The notes beneath the pieces are model-generated. The model saw nothing but the letters and a program-made list of their open reading frames with translations, ran no database searches and was not told the DNA's origin. The position numbers were made by a program, and so were the translations under genes. Source: Neopestalotiopsis rosae (taxonomy: Eukaryota > Ascomycota > Sordariomycetes > Amphisphaeriales > Sporocadaceae). Taken from it: DNA of 64,000 nucleotides. Positions 37,947 through 47,939 of the stretch are shown piece after piece (the first letter of the stretch is position 1; every line of letters begins with the position of its first letter). Location: assembly GCA_023078685.1 (NCBI GenBank), contig JALGAS010000002.1, forward strand, positions 2,914,001 through 2,978,000, given 5' to 3'.

Positions 37947-39144
37947 ATGCTTCGATTCCCTGCTACAACCATTTCTCTGACCATAGCAGAGGTCAAGGAG
38001 CATGAGCGGGCTCACCGCACCGATGGTCATCTTGCTCAATCATCAGAGATCCACCACGAGGTCTTTCCAAAGCAGACCGTTCGTCCTGTCATTTGTTCAT
38101 CGCCCGATTTGATCTATGACGATGACCGCCGAAACCATTCCGACGGAGCCAAGCGAGCAGATGCAAGTGTTACGAGCTCGGTCAACACAGACTTGTTGCA
38201 AGGTGTGTTGGTCTATCGACCGCGCAGAGCTTCGAGAGATGGTGATTCTGGTGAATTGGAGGCGCAGAGCTTGCATAGTTCAGCAAGTACCTCCAGAACA
38301 GCAGGCTTGACCACGGATATTCCTGATCGATCGCACAATATCGCCCAGATGCTGTCCATGAGGCTGCCACCACCATTTTCAATGGGCGCTAGGGTCATGT
38401 CTAATGAGCATGTGATGCCTTCGGTAAGTCGGGATATTCAATCCCAGCCTTCAAAGGTATCGGTATCCTAAAGACATTTAGACGCGATATTCGACAGGAC
38501 GATCGCCTAGAGGAGCTGGTAGAGCAGCGCCGACCACGCCCTCTAGGCTTTCTTCGCTTACTGGACATGATGGGCCAGTTGCGAGTCCTGCAGTAAGTTG
38601 TCGTTAGCACTTCTCGATACAATGCTGCCTGCTTCCTAACTGCGACCAGTCACCACAGATTCAGGCAAGCAGAATGAGGCCACTTGAGGTAACCGCCAGC
38701 TTTGCCAGGATCAACCGCATCTCGACCGATGGCGAACCAGCTTCGTCAAGCAGCCCTCATTCGCCATGGGATACTCCCTCGAAACCGCCGAGAGTGTCGG
38801 AAGAGAGGTTGCACGTTGATCCGCGTCGGTCTCCAAGCAAGATGCGAATCTATAGCGATGAACTGCCGCCGTCTTTACAATCAAGCACTCCGCGGCACTT
38901 GCCGGAAGCACGCCATCAAAGCCGTCTCCGGGGATCCTACACGGCGCCGGTTACGCGTGCGCAAAGTCGAGCTGGCCATGAGCCTGGTACTATTCGACGC
39001 CGACCTGCCAGGACGCCTAGTCAGACAGGGCTAGAGACGCCGGGCTTCCGGGGCCTCTATGGCGGAACAGAGAATTCTGATGACCTTGTGCTGTACCAGG
39101 AAGCACTCCATCTGAACGAGGGCCAAGCGGATCATGGTACGTAG
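37947..39144 (+). CDS. Uncharacterised disordered protein, 361 or 358 aa
   Basis: Three exons: 37947-38423, 38482-38592 and 38650-39144; the first intron is GTAAGT...TTTAG. The ATG at 37947 is used because the open frame before it begins with TTG. Two in-frame acceptors nine bases apart (exon at 38650 or 38659) follow a CTAAC branch site, so three residues are optional. The product has no recognisable domain; it begins MLRFPATTISLTIAEVKEHE and is rich in S, P and R, with blocks such as TRYSTGRSPRGAGRAAP and MRIYSDELPPSL. A donor-like GTACGT at 39137 and an acceptor TTTAG at 39209-39213 could replace the last residues with a new end near 39230. Frame-preserving introns make it a real gene; its function is unknown. 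Confidence 0.75.
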
Positions 39145-41603
39145 TGCAGTGGAAACTAGACAGAGAAATTTTCTGCTCGGGGTATCTTATGGCGTCAAAA
39201 TTTCACTGTTTAGACGAGCGACGAAAATGAGAAATGAGAAGAGAGGGAGAAAAGTGGACGAGATGATCCACCTTATTATCGTCATTTCGTACCATCATGT
39301 CATGGTATGCTTTGCAGCTTTTGGCTTGCTGATTGTTAGTACAGCAGTACATAGAGAAGCTTGTGCGCTGTAGAAGCTGGCATGTGTATCTACTGTCGTC
39401 AAAGACACGCCTTTTGGCTCCATTACAGAGTAATACATTGGCCCTCGTCTTCAGGAACGCAGAATACAGATTATAAGATCAATTCGGAAAAAAAATCAGC
39501 GACAGGATTAAGCAACAGATTTGAGCACTAGATGTGATCCGCCCATTCCAGTTCCCCAGATTCGTATAAAGATTTGCCGAGATTGAGCATGGTTGCTGCG
39601 GGTGACGACACCAGCCAAGTGATCCGATTGCCTTCACCATTTATTCCAAGACACTGGGTGGATCTGCCTTCGCGATGCTGCTTCTTTGAGTTCGTACGGT
39701 AGTCGGTCGGTACGTACCTTGAGCCGTATGCCGTCCGCGAGTGTGCCCTGAGGGGAATGGAACAACGGAGCTTCCGAGATGTGTGCTGTGGCCAGCCAAT
39801 GTGGGAAACTTCGGGACTCGTTGGCCAAGTGTACTGGTCTCCTTTCTGCCTGAGGCATTCTTTCAAGTTCGGTGAGGTTCACGTGAGTGCCCCGAGTTGC
39901 GATTGCGCGAGCCAAGGACGCAACCAACCTTGCTGGCTGGCGTGCTCTCGGTCCCTGGTGCGAGGCAAGGGGACTTTGGGGGGATCTCGGCCACTGCTGA
40001 CGGGAGCGACGAAAGAAAAGGCGAGGTCCTGATCTGACCAATAGCGGAAGACTGCCTGCAGTGTCTGTCAATGGCATCGTGCCAAGACTGTCGGCCATCG
40101 CTCTCGATACGACAGCCCAATCAAGGAGCGTCCTCATTTTGCCCTACCGAGACGATTCTGGCGAGCTTGAGCATGGGACAAGTCCGCGGTGGCCCGACCC
40201 CATAACGTCCTTTTTCTGACCCTTGCCCAAGAGCAGTAAGAGGCAAAAATAATGGCTGGCGTACCAGTTTGGCGAGCAAGCCCGTCGTCTGGCCAATCAA
40301 CTTTCAACACTCTGTCTGTCTTTGCCCCCGCTCCTCACTCTTTGCGCCTTGCGGAAAGGTACCTCGGTACCCTGGCTCTCCAGGGCTCAGTGCTCAATCA
40401 AGCCTGCGATCACCAAATGCGACACTGACGGGTCATCGCCAAATCAGATCAGTCCTGCCGCTCTCCGCGCTGCACTCAAGCACTCTGTCTCTTTTTTCTC
40501 AAGCCCAGGGTCTCAGGTCACTGGGCTCCACACCTTTCCCTAGCTAGAGTCCCAGACAGACCAGCACAGACTAGGAAAAGCGGTTTCCCCGTCAGCTTGT
40601 GTGTGCGGCTTGCGCTCACTTGCACACACCAGACACACACACACAGTCGCTCACTCACACCATCGGAAGCAAGCAGCTCTTTTGGCCCTGCTATCTGAGA
40701 GGGTACCAAGGGTACATGCAATCGCGCCCGGGTTTTGCGCGCGGGCGTAGGTACTGCCGTTACTGCGACTGACTGACTTGCGCTCCTCGATGATCCATCA
40801 GCCCCCGAAACCTTCATCCCAGCCCATATCCATGTCGAATGACTTTCCCACGGAGCAACCACGCCAATCCTTGTGTGCGCTTCGTGCCTTCCAGTCTGCG
40901 TTGCTGCAGCCAGAGCCAGACTACTACTACACTACGCACTTTACCCGTCCGCGCAAAAGCTGCTTCTGCTCCTTCCTGCGGTCGAGGTCTACTTCCTATC
41001 CGTACTGTGACTGACTGTCTTGTACTGTCGCGCTCCTCGCTGCTGTTGCTGCTGATCTCCTACATTTCACTTCTCACATATCTATCTGCCGCCCTCCCCG
41101 TTTTCACCTTTCTTCGACTTTCACGTCTTCGTGCTTCTACCTCTTCCTTCTTCTACTTTAACATACCTTCCTCATTCCCATCTACATAGAAGTAGTAGTA
41201 ACACTCTTCCTCCCTGGTATCCATCCGCACTTGTCCTGTATCTTGGTATACCATCTTGACCTTCCCACTTACACCCTCCTCGCGTCAAGAGAATCCTCAC
41301 TCTGAATAGTCTTCGCCCTCAAAGTTTCCTGTCTGCGTGTACCTCGATCGCGGCCCTCCCGTAACTCGTCAATCGGTGTTGTCTCTTTTTTTCCTCTCCA
41401 AACTCAATTCTTCCATCAGTTGTTCTGCCCATCTTCTTCCATACCAAATCGTATACTAGTTCACTTGCCATCTCGCCCGGCATCTAGTGAACAGCCTCCG
41501 ACCCTACCTGCGACGTCCAGCCTACAACAATACTGGAGTCTTTCTCGCGACTTCTAATTAAACTTGCTGTCTGATATCTGACATCTAGTACTCACAGATC
41601 ACC
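39145..41603. other. Long intergenic region and pyrimidine-rich 5' leader
   Basis: About 2.5 kb lies before the start at 41604. A CA-rich microsatellite-like stretch lies at about 40621-40650. From about 40880 to 41600 the plus strand is strongly C/T-rich, as expected for a long transcribed leader in filamentous fungi. Frames such as 39634-40137 on the minus strand show no domain and are rejected. Confidence 0.5.
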
Positions 41604-42545
41604 ATGGGTTCCTTCTCACGCACACAATCTCCAGTTCTGGTCATGCCGCCAAGCACTGCCCACCAAGCCGCGTTTGGTATGCCTATGTTCTCTCACCAGC
41701 CCTCTCCCTTGAGCCGCCCAGGACCATACACACCCTCTGCTTCCCGCTTCCAGCAACAACAACAAGAGCAGCCCATCCTTGCCTCGTCATCTCTTACCAA
41801 AGGCCGTAAGCGCTCGCGCGACGAAGCCGCCATCAATCTTGATGTCGAAGAGGCAAAGCTCGAGACCATTGAGCCGGTCACAGAGGCCGAGGATGAATGG
41901 GTGTATGGTCCTGGCATGGTCCTCATCAAGAAGTCGCAAGCCTACGTCTCAGAAGCCGGCAGCCAGTCGGGCACCTGGGTCGAGGAGAAGATTGCCCAAG
42001 ACGAGCTCCACAGAAATGAGGAAGCGCGCGCCTTCAATCAACAGGAGCGCCCTTCCCTCCGGAGCGCCAAGTCTCAACGTCTCGACATGAACTCCTACAC
42101 ACTTCCCTCTGCCACTCAGTCCAGTTCGACACGCGACATCAATGATGCCGCGACGGCGACCCCAAGCCTCCCAAGCACATCCCAACCCGTAATCGACAAC
42201 TTCACCCTGCATCTCGGTATTGGCTGGAGTCGTGTCAACAGCAACGAGCACAGTGAAGCTGCTGCTCGAGGCTGGGCACGCTACATCGAGAATCACTTTC
42301 CCATCAACAATGTGCAAATACAACTTGAGAGCAAGGGTCTGCAATCTTATCTTGTGGAGGCATCAGAAGGCTTCTTCCTCTTTGCTGAGGACTTACAACG
42401 TGGCCAGTTTGTCAGCAGGGATCTCAACCAGACATTCCAAAACTTGAGAGCCTCTCCCCCAGTCTTTGAGGGCCTCGAGGTTATGACCGCTGCAGGCACA
42501 CCACAGCCTACTCCATCGCATGATGTCGATGTCGAAATGGCATAA
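41604..42545 (+). CDS. Conserved-looking protein of unknown function, 313 aa
   Basis: A single exon starts with an ATG in good context (ATCACCATGG). The N-terminal ~130 residues are low complexity with a short glutamine run, a basic patch GRKRSRDEAA that could be a nuclear localisation signal, and an acidic segment ending in EDEWVYGPGMVLIKKS. The C-terminal ~110 residues look folded: FTLHLGIGWSRVNSN, AARGWARYIENHFP, SKGLQSYLVEASEGFFLFAE. I do not recognise a named domain. The long pyrimidine-rich leader upstream suggests regulated translation or transcription, but that is inference. Confidence 0.8.
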   Translation: MGSFSRTQSPVLVMPPSTAHQAAFGMPMFSHQPSPLSRPGPYTPSASRFQQQQQEQPILASSSLTKGRKRSRDEAAINLDVEEAKLETIEPVTEAEDEWVYGPGMVLIKKSQAYVSEAGSQSGTWVEEKIAQDELHRNEEARAFNQQERPSLRSAKSQRLDMNSYTLPSATQSSSTRDINDAATATPSLPSTSQPVIDNFTLHLGIGWSRVNSNEHSEAAARGWARYIENHFPINNVQIQLESKGLQSYLVEASEGFFLFAEDLQRGQFVSRDLNQTFQNLRASPPVFEGLEVMTAAGTPQPTPSHDVDVEMA

Positions 42546-45510
42546 ATGGTTTGGCGACAAGAAAAACAATTGCGAGAATACAGAACATACAGGGCGCGGG
42601 TTGTCATGGGTGGTTGCTTTGGTTGACTTGATTGGGCCGGAGTTTTGGCGTGCTTTTCTAACGAATTTCATCGGCGGTGTCCACATTCGCGACACATCGC
42701 ATCGGTATTGGGTGTGCAGTCCAATTGCAAAAATCTCCCGGCGTTTGTATCCTTAATTGTATCAATAAATTTTTATCTCAGCCGCCTTGTAATGGTATCC
42801 AGTAGCAATATCTCAATAGTGACTCTGCATATTTGATAAAGTCGACGTGCCAAATAAGCCGGCAACGTTCCTATACTAATGTTCGTGTTGGAGCTATGGG
42901 TAACATGATTATGTAGCCAGGATAAACAATGCCGAAACAGAGACTCCCCAAAGCGTAGCTAAGGATGCATGCCGACCACATAGACCATCTTCTTCAGAGC
43001 GCACGTATCATCTCGAACGCGGCACACGTGTGTTCTTTTTACAGCATTTCAGTCTGCTTGTTGGCATTCCAAACCTCGAAGTCTACCACGAGTCCAGCGC
43101 TAGGGCATTGGCGAGGACAATTATACAAGACCAGGACAGAATGAGATTCTGTGACACCAGCTTCCTTGCAGTACTTGTTCCCTTGGCTGCCAACCTGAAT
43201 TGCCGATCAAGAACGCCTTTCTGATTAATTACGGCAATGAACGTGAGCATTTGCACCCGAAATTTTAGAATATCTCTGTTGAGTCTGGCGGTAAAACAAA
43301 GGGAGATCGGCTAGGAAAGACGGTGCAGCTCCATGATTGTGTCATTTTGGGTCTTACTCTCAGAGCTCCAACTTGTATCAATGCGTCTATGCGGTCAATG
43401 TATCTTGGCGTGCTTACATTCTTCGGCGTGCCGCGCCTCCTCGCCAGAAACGCGACCAGTCGCGGTATGTAATTGAGATGACGTTGAGATGGTCAGTGTA
43501 TAGTTTCCCGAGAGTTTCACGCCCGCTCGCAAGTTGTAGGATCGAACAACTCTGAGTGCAATATATCGTGACTTCACTTTTTTTTCGCCGAAGCATGGCC
43601 AGCCTCGTCATGAGAGTGGGAAAGAAGAAGACAGAAAGAAGAGAGAAATGAAGTAAGAAAAAGGTCTGACATGTCGTCTTTGCATGCGTCGCGGCCGTGG
43701 AGATGTGAAGTAAAGCAACACTGGGCATATACGCATGCATTAGCAACCTCGCAATACGAAACTTGTCATCTTGGATAATCAATCAAGCTCTCGTAGATCT
43801 CTGCAATATTGTTATAAAAGCAATAATCCCCCTCATCAAAGGTCGGGTGGTTGCTGTTTGATAAAGTCTGGAAAGTTTAGAGGATTAGAATGACGGGGGA
43901 TTCAGGCGCGAATTTAAAGAAGCCAGCGTTGCACAAAACAAGAATGTCCTGATGAAATGTGGGAATATGATCTGAAACCTAGCAGCGTTTGCCTCGCAAG
44001 AGCAGCGAAGAATGCTCGTCAAGTCGACCTGTCGCTACAACTATGTACGTATGTAGACCTTTGGGCGTATGCCCAATGGTGGTGTGGTACTGGTGGTCTT
44101 GGCAGCCGTTTCCGGACGTGTCGGTGACTCGACTATTATATGGAAAATATTGCAAGAAATCTCTTTAGAACCCAAGTTGGGCAAAGCTCATTCCTTGGCT
44201 TGACCATTTGTGTAAAAGGACAAAGCCTGGCCTTGAGGGGATGTTTGAGAAACGACCATTCGCGAAATGTGCACTTGACACAAGAAATATGCCAGAGTCC
44301 CTAGGTTTGATGGTGTCCCCAGTTGCAAGCGATCGACTGGCCAGGGCATCTCGAGGTGCATTCCCTACCCAGCTGAGTGGGTGGGCACCCGGAACTGGCA
44401 AGACTGGGCAGAGAGGAGGAATCGCGAGGCGGCTACTGGTCCGTGACTGGTCTGGCTTTGGCTGCAAGCGGCCAGTAGTTGCAGAAGGGAGGGGGTGCCA
44501 GGTGCAAGCGCAGGTTTTTAGCAGAGAGAGCCCGTACTGTATGTAGCAGAGCGCATCAGAATGGCACAACCTGCTGGACTGTCGTGCACCGTCAAGGAAT
44601 AAACAAAAAAAGACGCGGAAAACCAGCGTGGACGAATCAAGTTGGACAGCGTGACTGGACCAGTGATCGAGTTCCGTTTCCCAAACATTGGAACTCTTTC
44701 ACTCGCTCGAGAGGAATGAATGCGTTCCCAACCAACCGTCATTCTTCACCTTGAGCTCCATACATACTACCTAGATACTACCTAGGTATACACACGTCTT
44801 TGTTCATCGAGATAGCTCTATGAGATAGTACTACCAACGACACACGACTACTACGTACTACTATCTACAGGACTATACCCATCTTTTTTTTAGCTTAATT
44901 CTATCTCTATCTCTATTATTTGGATCCCCTTGTCTGGTGGTGGTTTCATTTATTAGTATTGCTGGCCCCCCTCAGATGTTGTGTGTTTGTACATACTTGT
45001 CTGGTCATATTCTCAAATTTCTATTTGTACGAAGTACCCGCGCCTACCTTGAGCTTCCTGCGACTTTGCATTTCCTGCTGTTCGCGCTTTCTCTTTGAAC
45101 TTCCCAGTATATTATATTGAATTTCTTCCTTCCTCCGCTACTACAAAAAAAGACGAGTCGACCGAAAACTACTACGACCGGGATTTTAATCAGGTTCTGT
45201 TCTTTGGCTACGCAGACCCTGGCAAGTCTCCAACCAACCTCTCCCTTTGTGTGGCGAAATAGTTTGGCACCGCCTCAAGGAAAGTCAATTCATCAAACCT
45301 GACCGCCGCCAGTCACGAGCTCTGGGGACATTTTTGGGAAAATCGCGGCAACAACCGGCTTGTTGGAAAACGAAGCGATTATTTTACTTGCCGGACAACT
45401 AGTTTAGGCTTTTCCAAGTCAACATTCACGCCCAAAATCCACTCAAAAAACGACGATAGGGAATAAGGACTATCGAAAGTCACGATCGCTTCCAAGTGCT
45501 CCTTTGTGCC
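42546..45510. other. Large intergenic region
   Basis: About 3 kb lies between the 3' end of the uncharacterised gene and the leader of the BTB gene. Several 60-130 codon frames exist on both strands (for example 43414-43782 and 44165-44569 minus), but they overlap shadows and have no protein-like pattern. TACCTAGATACTACCTAGG-type short repeats lie at about 44768-44790. Pyrimidine-rich sequence from about 44870 onward is probably transcribed leader. Confidence 0.5.
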
Positions 45511-45600
45511 ATGAGCTTCAGCCACAACCTTCTCTGCCCCTCATCAGCTCCCGCTATCATCATCGGCTGGCCATCGAAAGCCCGCCCGGACAAGGCCTAG
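45511..45600 (+). promoter_or_regulatory. Upstream ORF in the BTB gene leader
   Basis: An ATG at 45511 opens a 29-codon reading frame ending in TAG at 45598-45600, which is 123 nt before the BTB gene ATG and in the same frame. If the transcript begins upstream of 45511, this uORF would be met first by scanning ribosomes. Transcript start is not known, so the regulatory role is inference. Confidence 0.4.
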
Positions 45601-45723
45601 GGAAAACCTTCCTTGTTTCAGGGTGGCTGCGAGTCACAAAGCTTCTTCGAAACTGTATAGGAACCAAAAGGTCTCACCTGAATCGCGGCACCGGCACCGG
45701 CAATAGCAGCCAGAACAGTCTTC

Positions 45724-47418
45724 ATGGTGTCGCAACGTGATCCCGACGCATCGCAGTCCCTCGCCCTCCGTGGAGCCCAGTCCGTCGTCGGCACGCGATC
45801 TTCCACCGGTCGGCCCCACGCCTCGTCGCGCAGCAAGAGGTACAACCGCTCCCACGCCGGCGGGACGTCCTACATCCCCCAGAATGAGTTCCCGTGGTTT
45901 AGCGCCTCGGGCGATGTCGAGATTGTCATAAACGCCGGCGGCCGGGAGAACCGCTACCTGCTGCACCGACACACTCTGACACGGTCGTCGGGCTTCTTCG
46001 AGGCGTCAACGAGCCAGCAATGGTCCAAGGCAACAGTTCTGCCTGCGCTCCCGGAACCACCCAGCAGGGACCTGGCGAGGATCGGGGAAGATAGCGGCGT
46101 GAGCATGGGTAGCAGGAATTCGACCGAGAGTGGTAATGAGTTGATGACACGCCCTGGCGCAGGCTCGCCAGGTCCGCGTAAACGGTGGAGATACGAGCTG
46201 GACTCGGGAGCAAGAGGGGACGACATACCAATGTTGGTGCAGAAGGAGGCCGACGGCAGCCGTGGCGGCGGCACCCTAACCAGCGCAAAAGATTCGGCGC
46301 CGCCCACGGGCTCGATATTCGGGGGCGGCAGCGGCACGGGTGCAAACACTTCCTCTGTTCGGCATAAACCCTCGCATTCGGCTCCCCACACATCGTCTTT
46401 CTTTCGATCCGTCGCGAACCTTTCACTTGCCGGCACTCACCATCATACCCCGAACTACCCCCAACCCGAAGACGGTCCGCCGATATCACAAGCCGACGCC
46501 GACCTTTTACGAGATTACGATAACCTTTTCCGTGTCTTTTACAACTACCCGCCCATTCTGGACGGAATCAACATAGCGGATGCCTATGTGCAGTGTAAAT
46601 CGCTGCTTACCTTGGCGGATCAATACGATGCTCTGGTTGTGTGCGGACCACGAGTTGATCACCACCTTTTGCAGTTCCAGTCACGCCTCTGGAAGCAAAT
46701 CGCAAAATACCCGGTATCATACTTGAAGCTGGGCTTCCTGGCTAGATCAAAAGTCATCTTTCAGGAGGCACTCATCCATGTGGTGGGCCAGTGGCCAGCA
46801 GGAGAACGGAGCATTAGGAATGCACTGCCCGAAATCGTCCTCGACATTATCGAAGACAAGGTCGACGAACTGGAGGAGACGATATCACGGATCGAGGGCC
46901 GTCTGTTTAGGCTCAACCTCACGAATTCTCGCGGCGAAAGGGTGACACCGGGGTCTTCGTATCTCGACTGGCTTGCCGTGTCCTTTTTCAGACAATGGCT
47001 GGCCGAAAACACATCTCCAGCCCCGCCGCCACCGCCGCCGACAGATCGCCGAGGAGGGTCTTCGTCCGCCAATCGTCCGCCGCCTGCTGCGCCGACACTT
47101 CCGAGTCTAGCAACCGTGGGACGGACCTATCGACTGCTAGGCTCGCAATCACCCTCGGTGTACTTGACCCACGAAGAATGCAAACGCTTCCTGAAACTCA
47201 CGCCAGAACTGTACAGCCGCGACAACTTGCGGCGCTTTGAGAAGCGAGTCGACGAGATGAAGACGGCCGCCCGAGAGCTGGTGCGTCCGCTCATGGGCAC
47301 CGGCCTTGAGCTGGAGCTGAGCAATCCCGGCAAAGACGGGCAGACCTCGAGCCCTGTCGCGTACCTCACGTGTGTCCGAGTCGTCGAGCGGGACCTGCCT
47401 TGGTCTGTCGAGGATTAG
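45724..47418 (+). CDS. BTB/POZ domain protein, 564 aa
   Basis: A single exon. After a basic, disordered N-terminus of about 60 residues the BTB core begins (SGDVEIVINAGGRENRYLLH, then LTRSSGFFEASTSQQW). The domain appears split by a disordered insert of about 150 residues rich in S, G and P. It resumes at about residue 260 with LLRDYDNLFRVFYNYPPILD and helical sequence (VQCKSLLTLADQYDALVVCG) typical of fungal BTB proteins. A proline run (PAPPPPPPT) interrupts the C-terminal part. BTB domains mediate oligomerisation and often serve as Cul3 adaptors, but no second effector domain identifies a partner. Confidence 0.85.
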   Translation: MVSQRDPDASQSLALRGAQSVVGTRSSTGRPHASSRSKRYNRSHAGGTSYIPQNEFPWFSASGDVEIVINAGGRENRYLLHRHTLTRSSGFFEASTSQQWSKATVLPALPEPPSRDLARIGEDSGVSMGSRNSTESGNELMTRPGAGSPGPRKRWRYELDSGARGDDIPMLVQKEADGSRGGGTLTSAKDSAPPTGSIFGGGSGTGANTSSVRHKPSHSAPHTSSFFRSVANLSLAGTHHHTPNYPQPEDGPPISQADADLLRDYDNLFRVFYNYPPILDGINIADAYVQCKSLLTLADQYDALVVCGPRVDHHLLQFQSRLWKQIAKYPVSYLKLGFLARSKVIFQEALIHVVGQWPAGERSIRNALPEIVLDIIEDKVDELEETISRIEGRLFRLNLTNSRGERVTPGSSYLDWLAVSFFRQWLAENTSPAPPPPPPTDRRGGSSSANRPPPAAPTLPSLATVGRTYRLLGSQSPSVYLTHEECKRFLKLTPELYSRDNLRRFEKRVDEMKTAARELVRPLMGTGLELELSNPGKDGQTSSPVAYLTCVRVVERDLPWSVED

Positions 47419-47939
47419 GTATCCAGAGATAGAGCCCCAGGATGGAGAGATCCCGACTCATGACCCATGAGCTGCGATGAAGAAGAAGTTGGAGGCAGAA
47501 GCGATTGGATGAAGAAGAAGCTATTATTCTGTAACGAAGTGAACGAATGATATATGAAAGGATTGGGGAATGATTGATTGTTACTGAGTTGTCTTCATTA
47601 CATCGAAAGAGGCCTGTATAGGAAACAGGTTGAGTTTGTACTTACTGCAGGATACCCACATACCCCCCGTCATAAAGACATAGTTGATTAGAAGAACATT
47701 GCATTATTTTATATAGCATCGTTTGTGCGAGAAATTGGTAATGATGTGGTTGGGAGAAAATAAGCATTGCTCACTATGCATTTCTTGACTAAGTACTACT
47801 ATAATGGACTACTGTCCACTGCCATAGTCTCCTAGGGGTGGCGTCCCTTCTTGAAATATGCCAAGAGGTCACTTTGTATATCTAAGATCAATCCGTCAAA
47901 CTCCGTCCAAACGCCACTATCATTTGCATACACAGTCGT
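47419..47939. other. Convergent spacer between BTB gene and resolvase gene
   Basis: This contains the 3' flanks of two convergent genes. GAAGAAGAAG purine stretches occur just after the BTB stop. No gene is visible. Confidence 0.6.

Noticed and set aside
39634..40137. 167-codon minus-strand frame
   Set aside because: Arg/Ala/Pro-rich with no recognisable motif, lying in a long intergenic region.
43414..44569. Minus-strand frames of 122 and 134 codons in the large intergenic region
   Set aside because: Low similarity to any protein pattern, with overlapping frames on the opposite strand of equal quality.
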